Shown here: in pieces, positions 55,487 through 63,692 of the stretch
Position numbering within the stretch: the first letter of the stretch is position 1
Layout: each line of letters begins with the position of its first letter
DNA from: a virus
Length of the DNA: 64,000 nt
Virus record (IMG/VR): IMGVR_UViG_3300044981_000078
Location: 1-64,000 of that record
Strand: one strand, 5' to 3'
Notes under the pieces: model-generated
Seen by the model: the letters and a program-made list of their open reading frames with translations, nothing else
Told to the model about the DNA's origin: nothing
Databases searched by the model: none
Program-made: the position numbers and the translations under genes

Positions 55487-56063
55487 AGACTGGGTATATC
55501 TGTTCGTAACTGAGCGTTTACTCAAGGATGAGTTTTTCATTTCTAGGCTGGATAGCGCTCTCAAACAGCACAACAAACAACTGGAAGTTTTGAAGGAAGC
55601 AGCGCGTCGGCTCAAGATAGACGCTCTTCAACGTAAGATGGCTGAAGAGCGTATCGCAGAGATAAAGAAACTTCAGGATAGTTGCTCGCATCTTAAGGGT
55701 GGTCGTTTGAGGAGCCCATGCGGTGAAGACTACAATATTTGGATTCACATATTTACAGACAATCACCGCCGTAGTGTTCGATGCTTAACTTGTAGAAAAG
55801 AGTGGACCGGAGATCAACTTAAATCTCCCGAGGTCCAACACATGTTAGCGCATACTACTAATACCCTCACCTCATCGGAGTTTAAGATAGGACCGGCGAA
55901 AGACCAAGAATTTCCCGGTGGTAATGCTCCAATGACAGAAGAGGAAGAGATTGCAAATAATCCGTTATGGCCCTTTGCAAGCCGAATATATGTTCAATGG
56001 TGGGACAAAATGTTAAAGAAACTTCGTAAAAAGAAACGCTTGACAAACAACAGGCGTGCATGA
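55470..56063 (+). CDS. Hypothetical protein
   Basis: 197 residues. Helical coiled-coil N-terminal half (about 20-75), SCSHLKGGRLRSPCGED then VRCLTCRKEW zinc pair (about 72-115), basic tail. Overlaps the previous gene by 17 bases. Confidence 0.55.
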   Translation: MLKQFRDWVYLFVTERLLKDEFFISRLDSALKQHNKQLEVLKEAARRLKIDALQRKMAEERIAEIKKLQDSCSHLKGGRLRSPCGEDYNIWIHIFTDNHRRSVRCLTCRKEWTGDQLKSPEVQHMLAHTTNTLTSSEFKIGPAKDQEFPGGNAPMTEEEEIANNPLWPFASRIYVQWWDKMLKKLRKKKRLTNNRRA

Positions 56064-56069
56064 CATATT
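56040..56069 (+). promoter_or_regulatory. Promoter of secreted-protein gene
   Basis: TTGACA, 17-18 base spacer, ACATAT/CATATT, inside the end of the upstream gene; leader of about 45 bases to the next ATG. Confidence 0.6.
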
Positions 56070-56121
56070 TAACTTGTGAGAGGCACCGTCAGCCGAGAAT
56101 GACGCTAACAGGGGATTGAAA

Positions 56122-56598
56122 ATGAAAAAGTTGCTTTCAGCAGTTCTGTTTGTTCTTGCATTTGCAATTGGGGCTTCGGCTCAAACAACTCAACAGAGTG
56201 TTGACTATCCGTTTTTCAACGCGGGGGATCACAGTCAGGTCACGTTTTATTTTGGTCACTTGCCGAACGGTGAGCCCGGCACTACCGCGCTTATCATTCA
56301 GTGCGCGTTTAACCGTGCTGAATTGATTACCAATTTCGATGTGTACGGTCAGCAAATGGGATCACAGTTTTTTGCTGTTACCTGTTCACATGTGGGGCCA
56401 ACTTGGGTCAATGGTCAGAGGACCGACACTTACACTCTTAACGCAACGCCACTTGCCGAATCTCTCGTTATGTACGGGACCAACGAAAATGGCAATCCTG
56501 TGACATCAAATCTCAATCTAATCGTCAACAGCGCAACATGGACTGTTACCGGCACCCGTGGGGCGAAGTCTAGCGGCGGGGCAGAGATTACTGACTGA
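56122..56598 (+). CDS. Secreted hypothetical protein
   Basis: 158 residues from ATG 56122. Signal peptide MKKLLSAVLFVLAFAIGASA (cleavage after ASA), then a beta-rich domain with two cysteines (about 62 and 91). It has its own promoter. Second secreted protein of the arm; periplasmic or surface role likely. Confidence 0.6.
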   Translation: MKKLLSAVLFVLAFAIGASAQTTQQSVDYPFFNAGDHSQVTFYFGHLPNGEPGTTALIIQCAFNRAELITNFDVYGQQMGSQFFAVTCSHVGPTWVNGQRTDTYTLNATPLAESLVMYGTNENGNPVTSNLNLIVNSATWTVTGTRGAKSSGGAEITD

Positions 56599-56651
56599 GT
56601 CTTCTCCCTAGCCCTCGCGCGGAGGGACAGGGTGACCGCTCAGGAGGTAAG

Positions 56652-57521
56652 ATGGATTTAATTATTACACATCAGAATTGTCCCGATGGTTGGGCAGCGG
56701 CGTATGTCGCAAAATTACGGTATCCAGAAGCCAAAATATTAACTCAAGACCATGGTCTAGAACCCCCATATAATGACGTTACTGGCAAAAATGTTTTGGT
56801 GGTGGATTTCTCGTGGCGAACCCGAGAACAGAATGACAAGCTCGCCTTATTAGCAAAATCATTCAAGATTCTGGATCATCACAAGAGCGCCAAAGAAGTT
56901 CTCGATGGAGCTAGTTATGCCGTATTCGATATGGAAAGGTCCGGCGCGGGACTCGCGTGGGACTATTTATACGGGAAAGATGCGCCGATAGAAAATAACC
57001 CCCGTAACAGACCGCGTCCTTGGTTTATTGATTATGTAGAGGATCGCGATCTGTGGCGTCACGCGTTACCGGAGTCCGAGGCGGTCAATGGCTTCATAAT
57101 GACATTCGCGTACGAGATTCAAGCCTGGGACCAGATGATAAAGACCGACCTCCGAGACGCTATTACAAACGGAAAGGCGGTTCAGCTTGAGATTAATAAG
57201 TATGTTCGTGAGATTATAAAACAGACTCAGGTCGGATCGCTGAATGTCCTTGATAAGAAATATTCTGTCGGACTTGTAAATGCTCCGTATTTGCACATTA
57301 GTGATGTTGGTAACGCTCTTGCTCATCGTTATGATATTGGAATGGGCTGGTTCGAAAGGGTTGACGGCGTCATTCAATTTTCAATGCGGTCTGTTGATGA
57401 CATAGATGTAGCAAATATAGCGAAACAATTTAATGGGGGCGGGCACCAACACGCCGCCGGGTTCCAATTGTCGTTGGCAGACGGACGTAAATTAGTCGAT
57501 CAAATTCTAGGACGATCATGA
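56652..57521 (+). CDS. DHH/DHHA1-family phosphoesterase
   Basis: 289 residues. THQNCPDGWAAA (6-17, D in motif I), VVDFSW (about 50-55), LDHHKSAKE (about 74-82), YVEDRDLWRH (about 128-137) and GGGHQHAAGF (about 261-270). Family members cut nanoRNA, cyclic dinucleotides or pAp. An anti-CBASS or RNA-recycling function is conceivable. GGAGG before the ATG. Confidence 0.85.
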   Translation: MDLIITHQNCPDGWAAAYVAKLRYPEAKILTQDHGLEPPYNDVTGKNVLVVDFSWRTREQNDKLALLAKSFKILDHHKSAKEVLDGASYAVFDMERSGAGLAWDYLYGKDAPIENNPRNRPRPWFIDYVEDRDLWRHALPESEAVNGFIMTFAYEIQAWDQMIKTDLRDAITNGKAVQLEINKYVREIIKQTQVGSLNVLDKKYSVGLVNAPYLHISDVGNALAHRYDIGMGWFERVDGVIQFSMRSVDDIDVANIAKQFNGGGHQHAAGFQLSLADGRKLVDQILGRS

Positions 57522-57811
57522 GAACACAAACCACCGTGTTACCGAATGAATTTAAGTACGATCACAAGACTAAAACCTTAGTTGTTGAGTACACAGACGG
57601 CTCTCAGATCAAGTATTTTGACATCGAGCCGACATCTATATTCTTGTTGAACGGGAACTATCACCGCTTTGCGGACTTCATTCAATATGTTGAGACATTT
57701 AGTCCTAGGTCAGAGTTAGTTCGTAAGCCGACAAAGCGTACCGGTACAATCATGCAGGAAGAGCCGGACACTAGAGAAACAAATCCGAACTGGAAGCCTA
57801 AAAAGACTTGA
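57518..57811 (+). CDS. KTSC-like small protein
   Basis: 97 residues. YDHKTKTLVVEYTDGSQIKY is a beta-hairpin typical of KTSC-domain proteins, then a basic, unstructured tail. Overlaps the DHH stop. The Y RNA promoter starts in its last codons. Confidence 0.5.
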   Translation: MRTQTTVLPNEFKYDHKTKTLVVEYTDGSQIKYFDIEPTSIFLLNGNYHRFADFIQYVETFSPRSELVRKPTKRTGTIMQEEPDTRETNPNWKPKKT

Positions 57812-57836
57812 CAGTGATCTAGGATTGTGGTATTAA
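57808..57836 (+). promoter_or_regulatory. Y RNA promoter
   Basis: TTGACA, 17-base spacer, TATTAA; the predicted start at about 57843 is 3 nt before the first Y RNA stem. Likely transcribes both Y RNAs and perhaps ro60. Confidence 0.75.
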
Positions 57837-57845
57837 TAGTTTGAA

Positions 57846-57978
57846 TGCGGGTGCCGTAGATTAGGGTTACTTCTCCTGCTAAGAGTGGAGTCGTGGGTTC
57901 GAGCCCCACTCCTACGCCAACGGCGAGGATAGCTTAGTGGTAAAGCGCCAACGTTCCTTAGTCGCCTGATGCCCCGCA
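57846..57978 (+). ncRNA. YrlA-type Y RNA with permuted tRNA-like domain
   Basis: Ends pair TGCGGG/CCCGCA. TGCCGTAGA near the 5' end and CTGATGC near the 3' end form the Ro60-binding stem with an unpaired C. Inside: a hairpin CTC-CTGCTAA-GAG, a perfect T-arm GTGGG-TTCGAGC-CCCAC, an acceptor-like stem TCCT(A)CGCC/GGCGAGGA closed by AAC, then a D-arm GCTTAGTGGTAAAGC. This order (T-arm, closed acceptor, D-arm) is a circularly permuted tRNA mimic, as known for bacterial Y RNAs that tether Ro60 to other RNA enzymes. Confidence 0.85.
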
Positions 57979-57988
57979 AATTTTTGAT

Positions 57989-58072
57989 CGCAGATGCCGT
58001 TAGAGACGGGTTACTTCTTACTGAACAAGAGAGGGATAAAATCCCATATCCTATTTCGCTTGATGCTCTGCG
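57989..58072 (+). ncRNA. Y RNA, short form
   Basis: 84 nt, ends CGCAGA/TCTGCG. TGCCGTTAGA and TTGATGC form the conserved Ro-binding helix with a bulged C; GGGTTACTTCT is shared with the longer Y RNA. A GGGAT-AAA-ATCCC hairpin replaces the tRNA-like domain. Close relative of the minus-strand RNA at 23200-23280. Confidence 0.85.
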
Positions 58073-58091
58073 ATAATCTTTTGGAGGAACA

Positions 58092-59495
58092 ATGAAAACA
58101 AATACGAAGACCTTACCGACTCCGAAGTTCACACACGAGGGCGCTCGTGCGTACAATACGACTGCCGAACAGGAACTGCGCCGGTCAGTTATGGCCTGCA
58201 TGCTGTGGGAGGACACCTTCTATGAAGATGGTGTGGATATCGCTGATCGTGTCAGTTCGCTCGTAGCCAAGGTCGCTCCGGAGAAAGTTTCCGAGATCGC
58301 AATCGAGGCCCGGGTCAAGCAGAAGCTGCGTCATGTGCCTCTGTTTCTCGCTGTAGCGATGGCAAAGCTGCCGACTCACAAGCATGTTGTAGCGGATACT
58401 GTCGCTGAGATCATCCAGCGCCCGGACGAGCTTGCAGAGATTCTCGCTATCTATTCTAAGGACCGTACCGGAAGCAAGAAGCTGAACAAGCTGTCAAAGC
58501 AGCTTCAATACGGTATCGCTCGTGCGTTCACAAAGTTCAACGAATACAGCTTGGCAAAGTATAATCAGGACAAGGATGTCAAGCTCCGCGACGTTCTATT
58601 TTTGACTCACCCTACACCGGTAGACGACGCTCAGGCCGATCTGTGGAAGCGACTGATTGATGGAAAGTTGGACACCCCGGACACCTGGGAGGTCGCAATA
58701 TCTGCTGCGAAGGGCAACAAGGACCTGACCCGCGACACCTGGGACCGTCTGTTGAAAGAGGGCAAGCTGGGCGCACTGGCGCTCCTTCGCAATTTGCGAA
58801 ATATGGATGAAGCCGGGGTACACACCGATCTTATCCGTAATTCACTCTTAAACGCCAATACCGAACGCGTACTCCCGTTTCGTTTTGTTGCAGCCGCACA
58901 CGCCGCCCCGAAGTTTGAGGGCGAACTGGACCAATTACTTATCAAAACATCCGAAAAGCTCCCTAAGCTTTCGGGAAAAACTATCCTGATTGTTGACGTT
59001 TCCGGATCGATGTACAGAGCCGGAAATATCAGCAAGCGATCAGATATGACCAGGTTGGAGGCAGCCGGAGCGCTGGCGGCTATCGCTCGCGAGTCTTGTG
59101 AAAGTGTTGCAATCTACGCGACCGCAGGCGACGATTACGCTCGCAAGCATAAGACCGGTCTTGTTCCCGCACGCCGAGGAATGGCGTTAATTGAGAAATT
59201 TACAGCGCGTGGATTCGTTTTAGAGTTAGGCGGAGGGGGAATTTTCTTGAAGCAGGTCCTTGACTATGTCTACGAGAAGGAAAAGACAGCCGACCGAATC
59301 ATTGTATTCACAGACGAACAGGATTGTGACTTGAAGTGCAATCCGGCAACCGCCAACGCTTTCGGAAAGCGTAATTACCTGGTCAACATCTCAAACGAGC
59401 GAAACGGTATCGGCTATAAGCCGAACTGGATTCATATCGATGGGTTCTCGGAGGCTATCCTTCAATACATTGCAGCAACGGAGCAGAATGGTTAA
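58092..59495 (+). CDS. rsr: Ro60/Rsr protein (TROVE plus vWA domain)
   Basis: 467 residues. Residues about 15-285 form the helical-repeat TROVE ring (TTAEQELRRSVMACMLWEDT start, VKQKLRHVPLFLAVAMAKLP). Residues about 295-460 are a von Willebrand A domain with MIDAS motif DVSGSM (302-307), T320 and FTDEQD. Ro60 binds Y RNAs on its surface and misfolded RNA ends in its ring, and in bacteria works with exonucleases such as PNPase. Two Y RNAs directly upstream confirm the assignment. GGAGGA ribosome site. Confidence 0.93.
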   Translation: MKTNTKTLPTPKFTHEGARAYNTTAEQELRRSVMACMLWEDTFYEDGVDIADRVSSLVAKVAPEKVSEIAIEARVKQKLRHVPLFLAVAMAKLPTHKHVVADTVAEIIQRPDELAEILAIYSKDRTGSKKLNKLSKQLQYGIARAFTKFNEYSLAKYNQDKDVKLRDVLFLTHPTPVDDAQADLWKRLIDGKLDTPDTWEVAISAAKGNKDLTRDTWDRLLKEGKLGALALLRNLRNMDEAGVHTDLIRNSLLNANTERVLPFRFVAAAHAAPKFEGELDQLLIKTSEKLPKLSGKTILIVDVSGSMYRAGNISKRSDMTRLEAAGALAAIARESCESVAIYATAGDDYARKHKTGLVPARRGMALIEKFTARGFVLELGGGGIFLKQVLDYVYEKEKTADRIIVFTDEQDCDLKCNPATANAFGKRNYLVNISNERNGIGYKPNWIHIDGFSEAILQYIAATEQNG

Positions 59496-59688
59496 AGAAA
59501 CTAATACAGATGAACCTAGTTTCATTTATGATTTAGTTCGTGAAGACGGAAGACTGGAGCGAGTGTGTAAACATGGCATCGGTCATACTGTAGGTCATAC
59601 AAATCCTAAAATGTTAAAAGACAGATATATCTGGGTCCACGGCTGTGACGGATGCTGTGCTACTTATGAAGTAATGGAGCCCGAGTGA
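59488..59688 (+). CDS. Small Cys/His-rich protein
   Basis: 66 residues from ATG 59488 (GGAGCA just before), overlapping the ro60 stop. CKHGIGHTVGH...HGCDGCC is a zinc-type cluster. Co-translated with Ro60, so a functional link is possible. Confidence 0.55.
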   Translation: MVKETNTDEPSFIYDLVREDGRLERVCKHGIGHTVGHTNPKMLKDRYIWVHGCDGCCATYEVMEPE

Positions 59689-60071
59689 AGACACAGTATC
59701 TTGTCGGACGATATAAACTAGGATTCAAGTATGTTCGACTAATTGTCGATACAACGACAGCCAATGGTTCGGTCGATCTAGTTCCCGACGATAAAGAAAC
59801 TACCAAGATAGTTATTGGTATAGACTCTCCGTGGAGTGAATCATTATCAGTTTTTCTTCATGAGGTGTACGAAGGAACCCTAATAGACTTGCACACTCGG
59901 TATAAAGCTAGGCCCAGCTACTCTGATGAAAGCTCCGATTTTATTTTCGTAGTCTCCCATAACCAACTATCGGAGGCGCACGAGCGGGTTGGGGTATTCT
60001 TAGCGGAGAGCCTTCCGGATTTTACTAAGGCATATAAAAAGTATTCGTCATTTAAGGAAACCAATGAGTAA
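59685..60071 (+). CDS. Hypothetical protein
   Basis: 128 residues from GTG 59685. SVFLHEVYEGTLIDLH (about 60-75) contains HE-x-x-E, which might bind metal, but no protease motif is complete. Not recognised. Confidence 0.5.
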   Translation: MKTQYLVGRYKLGFKYVRLIVDTTTANGSVDLVPDDKETTKIVIGIDSPWSESLSVFLHEVYEGTLIDLHTRYKARPSYSDESSDFIFVVSHNQLSEAHERVGVFLAESLPDFTKAYKKYSSFKETNE

Positions 60072-60651
60072 GGTTTGGCTGATATCAGACACTCACCTGA
60101 AGCATCAAAAGATAGCGACCTACTGTCGCCGTCCTGAGAACTTCACCGAACTAATAGATCAAAATGTCAAGAGGCTCGTAAAGCCCGAGGACACCCTGGT
60201 CCATCTCGGTGATGTCGGCATAGATAGGGCCGAGGGTCCGGACGGATTCATGAAGTATGTTCGCGAGTGGCCCGGTAAGAAGGTGCTCGTACGTGGCAAT
60301 CACGATCAGCACGGTTGCGCTTGGTATATAGATCATGGATTTGATTTTGCATGTGATGCTATGATATTTCGTTCGGTGTGGTTGACCCATAAGCCTTGGT
60401 TGGGAGAGCTACCCGAAGGTACGCATATTAATGTCCACGGTCACTTACATAATTGTTGGGATGGCTTCTTACCGGACGATCCGGAAAAAGAGCAAGAAGA
60501 GTTTGTTGTCGCTGCTCAGACCGGCAAATTACTTCGACCGTGGCACCGGTTGTTTGCAATAGAATATACCGGTTACGCGCCAGTTTGCTTTGATAAGTTT
60601 GTTGCAAAACCTGATAAGTATCAGGCAAGAGGTCCAAAGAAAAATGGCTAA
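60064..60651 (+). CDS. Metallophosphoesterase
   Basis: 195 residues. DTHLKH (9-14), HLGDVGID (about 46-53), VRGNHDQHG (about 76-84), WLTHKPW (about 105-111) and NVHGHLHNCW (about 120-129) are the five motifs of calcineurin-like phosphoesterases. Phage members act on nucleotides or RNA ends (e.g. 2',3'-cyclic phosphate). Lies two genes after ro60. Confidence 0.85.
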   Translation: MSKVWLISDTHLKHQKIATYCRRPENFTELIDQNVKRLVKPEDTLVHLGDVGIDRAEGPDGFMKYVREWPGKKVLVRGNHDQHGCAWYIDHGFDFACDAMIFRSVWLTHKPWLGELPEGTHINVHGHLHNCWDGFLPDDPEKEQEEFVVAAQTGKLLRPWHRLFAIEYTGYAPVCFDKFVAKPDKYQARGPKKNG

Positions 60652-61186
60652 TTTCGAAAGTATCGTGCAGTGGCTGCTTTATATTGAAGACGATAAAAAG
60701 ACCCCAGGAAAAATTGTTGATTTACATGACGGTGTGGGCTTGACTCGTCTCGGATTGACCCAACGATGGCACCAGGCCGACCTCCCGCTGTCCTTCTTTT
60801 CTACGATGCCTTTTGCAGAAGCGGTCACATGTGCGAAGGCTGTCTATAAGAAGCAATATTGGACCAGTCTATGCGGAGACCAGATTGAGCACGATCAGGT
60901 TGCGGCCCCGCTTCTGAGCTTTGCGGTTAATGACACAGTTAGAACTGCTGTTAAGACCCTCCAGAGCGTTCTCGGAATAACAGAAGACGGGAGTTTAGGT
61001 CCTAAGACCCTGGCCGAACTGAACTCGAAGGACCCGGACATTGTTGCCAAGCTGTTTCGAGCAGAGTGGATTGACTTCTATAAACGAGATATCATGCTCA
61101 ATCCGGGCAAAGCAGAATTTCTGAACGGCTGGCTCAACCGCGTTAATTTTTCTTATCCTAATCCGCTAGTGCCGAGTATATACTAA
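60644..61186 (+). CDS. Endolysin, GH108 N-acetylmuramidase-like
   Basis: 180 residues from ATG 60644, overlapping the previous stop. LLYIEDDKKTPGKIVDLHDG (about 9-28) corresponds to the catalytic Glu region of glycoside hydrolase 108. The second half (LQSVLGITEDGSLGPKTLAE, about 107-126) is a peptidoglycan-binding type 3 domain. Cuts the cell wall at lysis. No holin is next to it. Confidence 0.7.
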   Translation: MANFESIVQWLLYIEDDKKTPGKIVDLHDGVGLTRLGLTQRWHQADLPLSFFSTMPFAEAVTCAKAVYKKQYWTSLCGDQIEHDQVAAPLLSFAVNDTVRTAVKTLQSVLGITEDGSLGPKTLAELNSKDPDIVAKLFRAEWIDFYKRDIMLNPGKAEFLNGWLNRVNFSYPNPLVPSIY

Positions 61187-61470
61187 TGACTGTTGAAGAC
61201 CCGAAATTTGAGTGGAGTTGTCCGAGATTAGGATGTAAGAAACAGATTATCGCGTATACTGAACGCGGCATGAACCTCCTGGCGGAAGAGCACATCTATC
61301 AACATACTAAGGAAGATCACGCAAACAATGTCAAGCCTAAGACTGACTCGATCCAGGTCTATAAGCCGAAGGACTACGACACCTTGCGGTTGACTCGCGC
61401 TGATATAGATTTTTTGAAGACTAGAATGATCGCAATAGACGACAAGATGGTCAGGGAAGATAATGAGTGA
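61186..61470 (+). CDS. Hypothetical C2H2-like protein
   Basis: 94 residues overlapping the lysin stop. CPRLGCKKQI...HIYQHTKEDH (about 12-46) is a CxxxxC...H...H zinc finger. Not recognised. Confidence 0.55.
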   Translation: MTVEDPKFEWSCPRLGCKKQIIAYTERGMNLLAEEHIYQHTKEDHANNVKPKTDSIQVYKPKDYDTLRLTRADIDFLKTRMIAIDDKMVREDNE

Positions 61471-61750
61471 TCAAGAGCTAGATATTCATTTTGCTATAGG
61501 CTTTGTCCGCGAGTGGCTGCGTACAGCCCCGGAGCAGGTCATTCAACATCTTGATGAGATAATTTCCGGAGTTGACTACTATCGTCAAAAATATAATACA
61601 CTGGACGAAGACTATCAGATACTCAATAAACGATACAACGATTTGACCGCGCTGTCCGCTGGGTATCTGCAGATGATCCAAGAACAGAAGTCTCAGATCG
61701 ATCAGTTGTTAATAGATTCTCAGAGAGACTTACATCATGAAAGAGAATAA
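61463..61750 (+). CDS. Small coiled-coil protein
   Basis: 95 residues, coiled coil from about 35 to the end (YRQKYNTLDEDYQILNKRYN). Function unknown. Confidence 0.5.
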   Translation: MSDQELDIHFAIGFVREWLRTAPEQVIQHLDEIISGVDYYRQKYNTLDEDYQILNKRYNDLTALSAGYLQMIQEQKSQIDQLLIDSQRDLHHERE

Positions 61751-61940
61751 CATGAAAAAGAAACAAAAATTAGAACTATGTCAAAAACTAGATTGGGAAG
61801 GTGGTTTCGAAGCCTTCATTACTTATTCTGACTTTCCTGAAATAACGGATGAAAAATTTCGAGGGCTAGTAGACGCCTATAAGCTGGCTTATCAAAACCT
61901 CTCAAAATACATTGGCTGGGATACGTTCGAACCAGAATGA
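61737..61940 (+). CDS. Small hypothetical protein
   Basis: 67 residues; ATG 61737 or 61752. Aromatic-rich (WEGGFEAFITYSDFPEITDE). Overlaps neighbours at both ends. Function unknown. Confidence 0.5.
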   Translation: MKENNMKKKQKLELCQKLDWEGGFEAFITYSDFPEITDEKFRGLVDAYKLAYQNLSKYIGWDTFEPE

Positions 61941-62416
61941 AAATTTCGTGGAGCGAACAAGAGAATTGGTTTCAGGTCGAACTAGGAGAGCCCTGGCGCG
62001 ATAACATGGAACTAGTTCGTTTGGTCGGCTTCAAGACCACTGGCCCGCCTGATTGGATTTGGCACACCTCTAAAGCAGCAATCCTGAACAAACTTCGCAG
62101 TAAATCGCAGTCACTGGTTATCACAGAACTCGCCTTCGAAAAGTATAAACTACTCAACGAACAAGAACAATCTAAAATTGAGCTTAAGAAGAGATTCTTA
62201 AAAGCCAAAACATTGGCTGCGCGAGAAATAAACTCTAACAATTGGAAAGAGTATTTTGATGAACAAACTGGGGTCATGTGTAAGATAGTCGAGCCGGTCA
62301 CAGATAAATTTGTATGGAAATATGAGCCGCCACCCCCGCCGGGGTTGCGTTGCTTTATGTGCGGGCAGCCGTTATATTGTTTCGATCTGTCGGATATTTG
62401 TACATGGTGCGGTTAA
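61937..62416 (+). CDS. Hypothetical protein with zinc ribbon
   Basis: 159 residues. Helical middle (about 55-105), then PPPPPGLRCFMCGQPLYCFD...CTWCG, a terminal zinc ribbon. Not recognised. Confidence 0.55.
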   Translation: MKISWSEQENWFQVELGEPWRDNMELVRLVGFKTTGPPDWIWHTSKAAILNKLRSKSQSLVITELAFEKYKLLNEQEQSKIELKKRFLKAKTLAAREINSNNWKEYFDEQTGVMCKIVEPVTDKFVWKYEPPPPPGLRCFMCGQPLYCFDLSDICTWCG

Positions 62417-62426
62417 GGGAGATAAA

Positions 62427-62594
62427 ATGAAACGTTTGTGTGTATTTTATGATTCACCTAGTGGAAAAACAGCGCGGAATTGGCTGGACAAGCCCATTCA
62501 ATGGATCGTCTGTAAGAAGTGTCAAAAACTGTTGGCAAGGGGTGAGACTATCTATTCTTCGCTCTCCAAAGTATTTTCTAACTACGCAGATTAA
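62427..62594 (+). CDS. Small hypothetical protein
   Basis: 55 residues from ATG 62427 after GGGAG. IVCKKCQKLLARGE holds one CxxC. Function unknown. Confidence 0.5.
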   Translation: MKRLCVFYDSPSGKTARNWLDKPIQWIVCKKCQKLLARGETIYSSLSKVFSNYAD

Positions 62595-62612
62595 AATAGG
62601 GGAATTATCCAC

Positions 62613-62641
62613 TTGACTCCCTAACCCAAATTTGGTAGTAT
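62613..62641 (+). promoter_or_regulatory. Promoter with operator, giving leaderless transposase mRNA
   Basis: TTGACT, 17-base spacer, TAGTAT (62636-62641). ACCCAAA/TTTGGGT inverted repeat (62624-62647) covers the -10. The predicted start (about 62648) coincides with the ATG, so the mRNA would lack a leader. Confidence 0.6.
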
Positions 62642-62647
62642 TTGGGT

Positions 62648-63574
62648 ATGAGCAAAAGCACAGTGAGCACCTTCCAACTGTTCGAGAAGTGGCCGACTGA
62701 AGAGTCCGCAAGACTCTACATTGAGAAGCGACTATGGTCGAACGGCCCTGTATGCCCACGCTGTAAGGCTACAGAGCGCATTACGGCCCGCAAAGGCGGC
62801 TTCTACCGTTGTAACCCATGTAAATGGGACTTCACGGTTAGAACAGGCACTATCTTCGGTCGTTCGCACGTCCCGCTGCATAAGTGGTTGTACGCAATGT
62901 ACTTGCTTGTGACTTCGCGGAAGGGAATTTCATCTCTGCAAATGTCTAAAGAAATTGGAGTTAAGCAGCATACCGCGTGGTTCATATTACAGCGGTTGCG
63001 AGAAGCCTGCGGCGCGGAAGTCAAGATGCTTCAAGGGATTGTCGAAGTGGACGAAACCTTTATTACAGGCAAAGAACAGAATCGCCATATGTATGACCGT
63101 ATCCATGACCCCCGAGAGCGATCAGAGAAGGCAATCGTAGTCGGGATGCGAGAACGTGGCGGGAATACCGTTGCGACGGTAGTTCAGAGCACGGGCGGTT
63201 TGGCTCTCCGCGCCGAAATACACAAGCATGTGGTATCAGGCACTAGAGTTATGACCGACGATTACGGCAGTTACACGGCGCTCCCGAGAGAAGGGTTCAA
63301 GCACGAGAGCGTAAAGCATGTCACAGGAGAATATGTCCGTGGCGACGTTCACACTAATTCAATTGAATCAGTATGGGCTGTTCTAAAGCGCGGGGTACAC
63401 GGGACGTTTCACCATGTCAGCAAGAAACACCTGAATCGATATGTTTCCGAGTTTACTTTTCGTCTAAATGACGGTAAGGTTCAGCGCCACACTCTTGATA
63501 GACTCGACAGTCTGATATCCAATGTGGTAGGGAAACGAGTTACATACGAAGAAATAATCTCAGAAAAGTCTTGA
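62648..63574 (+). CDS. IS1595 (ISXO2-like) family transposase, copy 2
   Basis: 308 residues. Same domains as copy 1: CPRCKATERITARKGGFYRCNPCK ribbon, VEVDETFITGKEQNRHMYDR, VMTDDYGSYTALP and HTNSIESVWAVLKRGVHGTF. Clearly diverged from copy 1 in many positions (KMLQGIVE against ELLQGTVE). No terminal inverted repeats seen. Own regulated promoter. Confidence 0.88.
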   Translation: MSKSTVSTFQLFEKWPTEESARLYIEKRLWSNGPVCPRCKATERITARKGGFYRCNPCKWDFTVRTGTIFGRSHVPLHKWLYAMYLLVTSRKGISSLQMSKEIGVKQHTAWFILQRLREACGAEVKMLQGIVEVDETFITGKEQNRHMYDRIHDPRERSEKAIVVGMRERGGNTVATVVQSTGGLALRAEIHKHVVSGTRVMTDDYGSYTALPREGFKHESVKHVTGEYVRGDVHTNSIESVWAVLKRGVHGTFHHVSKKHLNRYVSEFTFRLNDGKVQRHTLDRLDSLISNVVGKRVTYEEIISEKS

Positions 63575-63599
63575 CAAACTCTTCTGTTTTTTGTTAGAC
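63571..63599 (+). promoter_or_regulatory. Promoter of terminal tRNA-like gene
   Basis: TTGACA (overlapping the transposase stop), 17-base spacer, TTAGAC. The roughly 90-base leader before the tRNA-like gene holds no ORF. Confidence 0.6.
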
Positions 63600-63692
63600 T
63601 GTTCTGGTAGCAAGTTGAATGGTGGATTCGTCGCCCACTGCAAATCGACGATAAGGCAGACGTAAAAGAAAGCAAACCCGTCGGCTACATAT

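Noticed and set aside
57847-57919. An ordinary tRNA-Ser(GCT) before ro60
   Set aside because: The T-arm is perfect and CCA follows, but there is no matching 5' acceptor or D-arm upstream; the D-arm lies downstream after a closed acceptor, which fits a Y RNA tRNA mimic.
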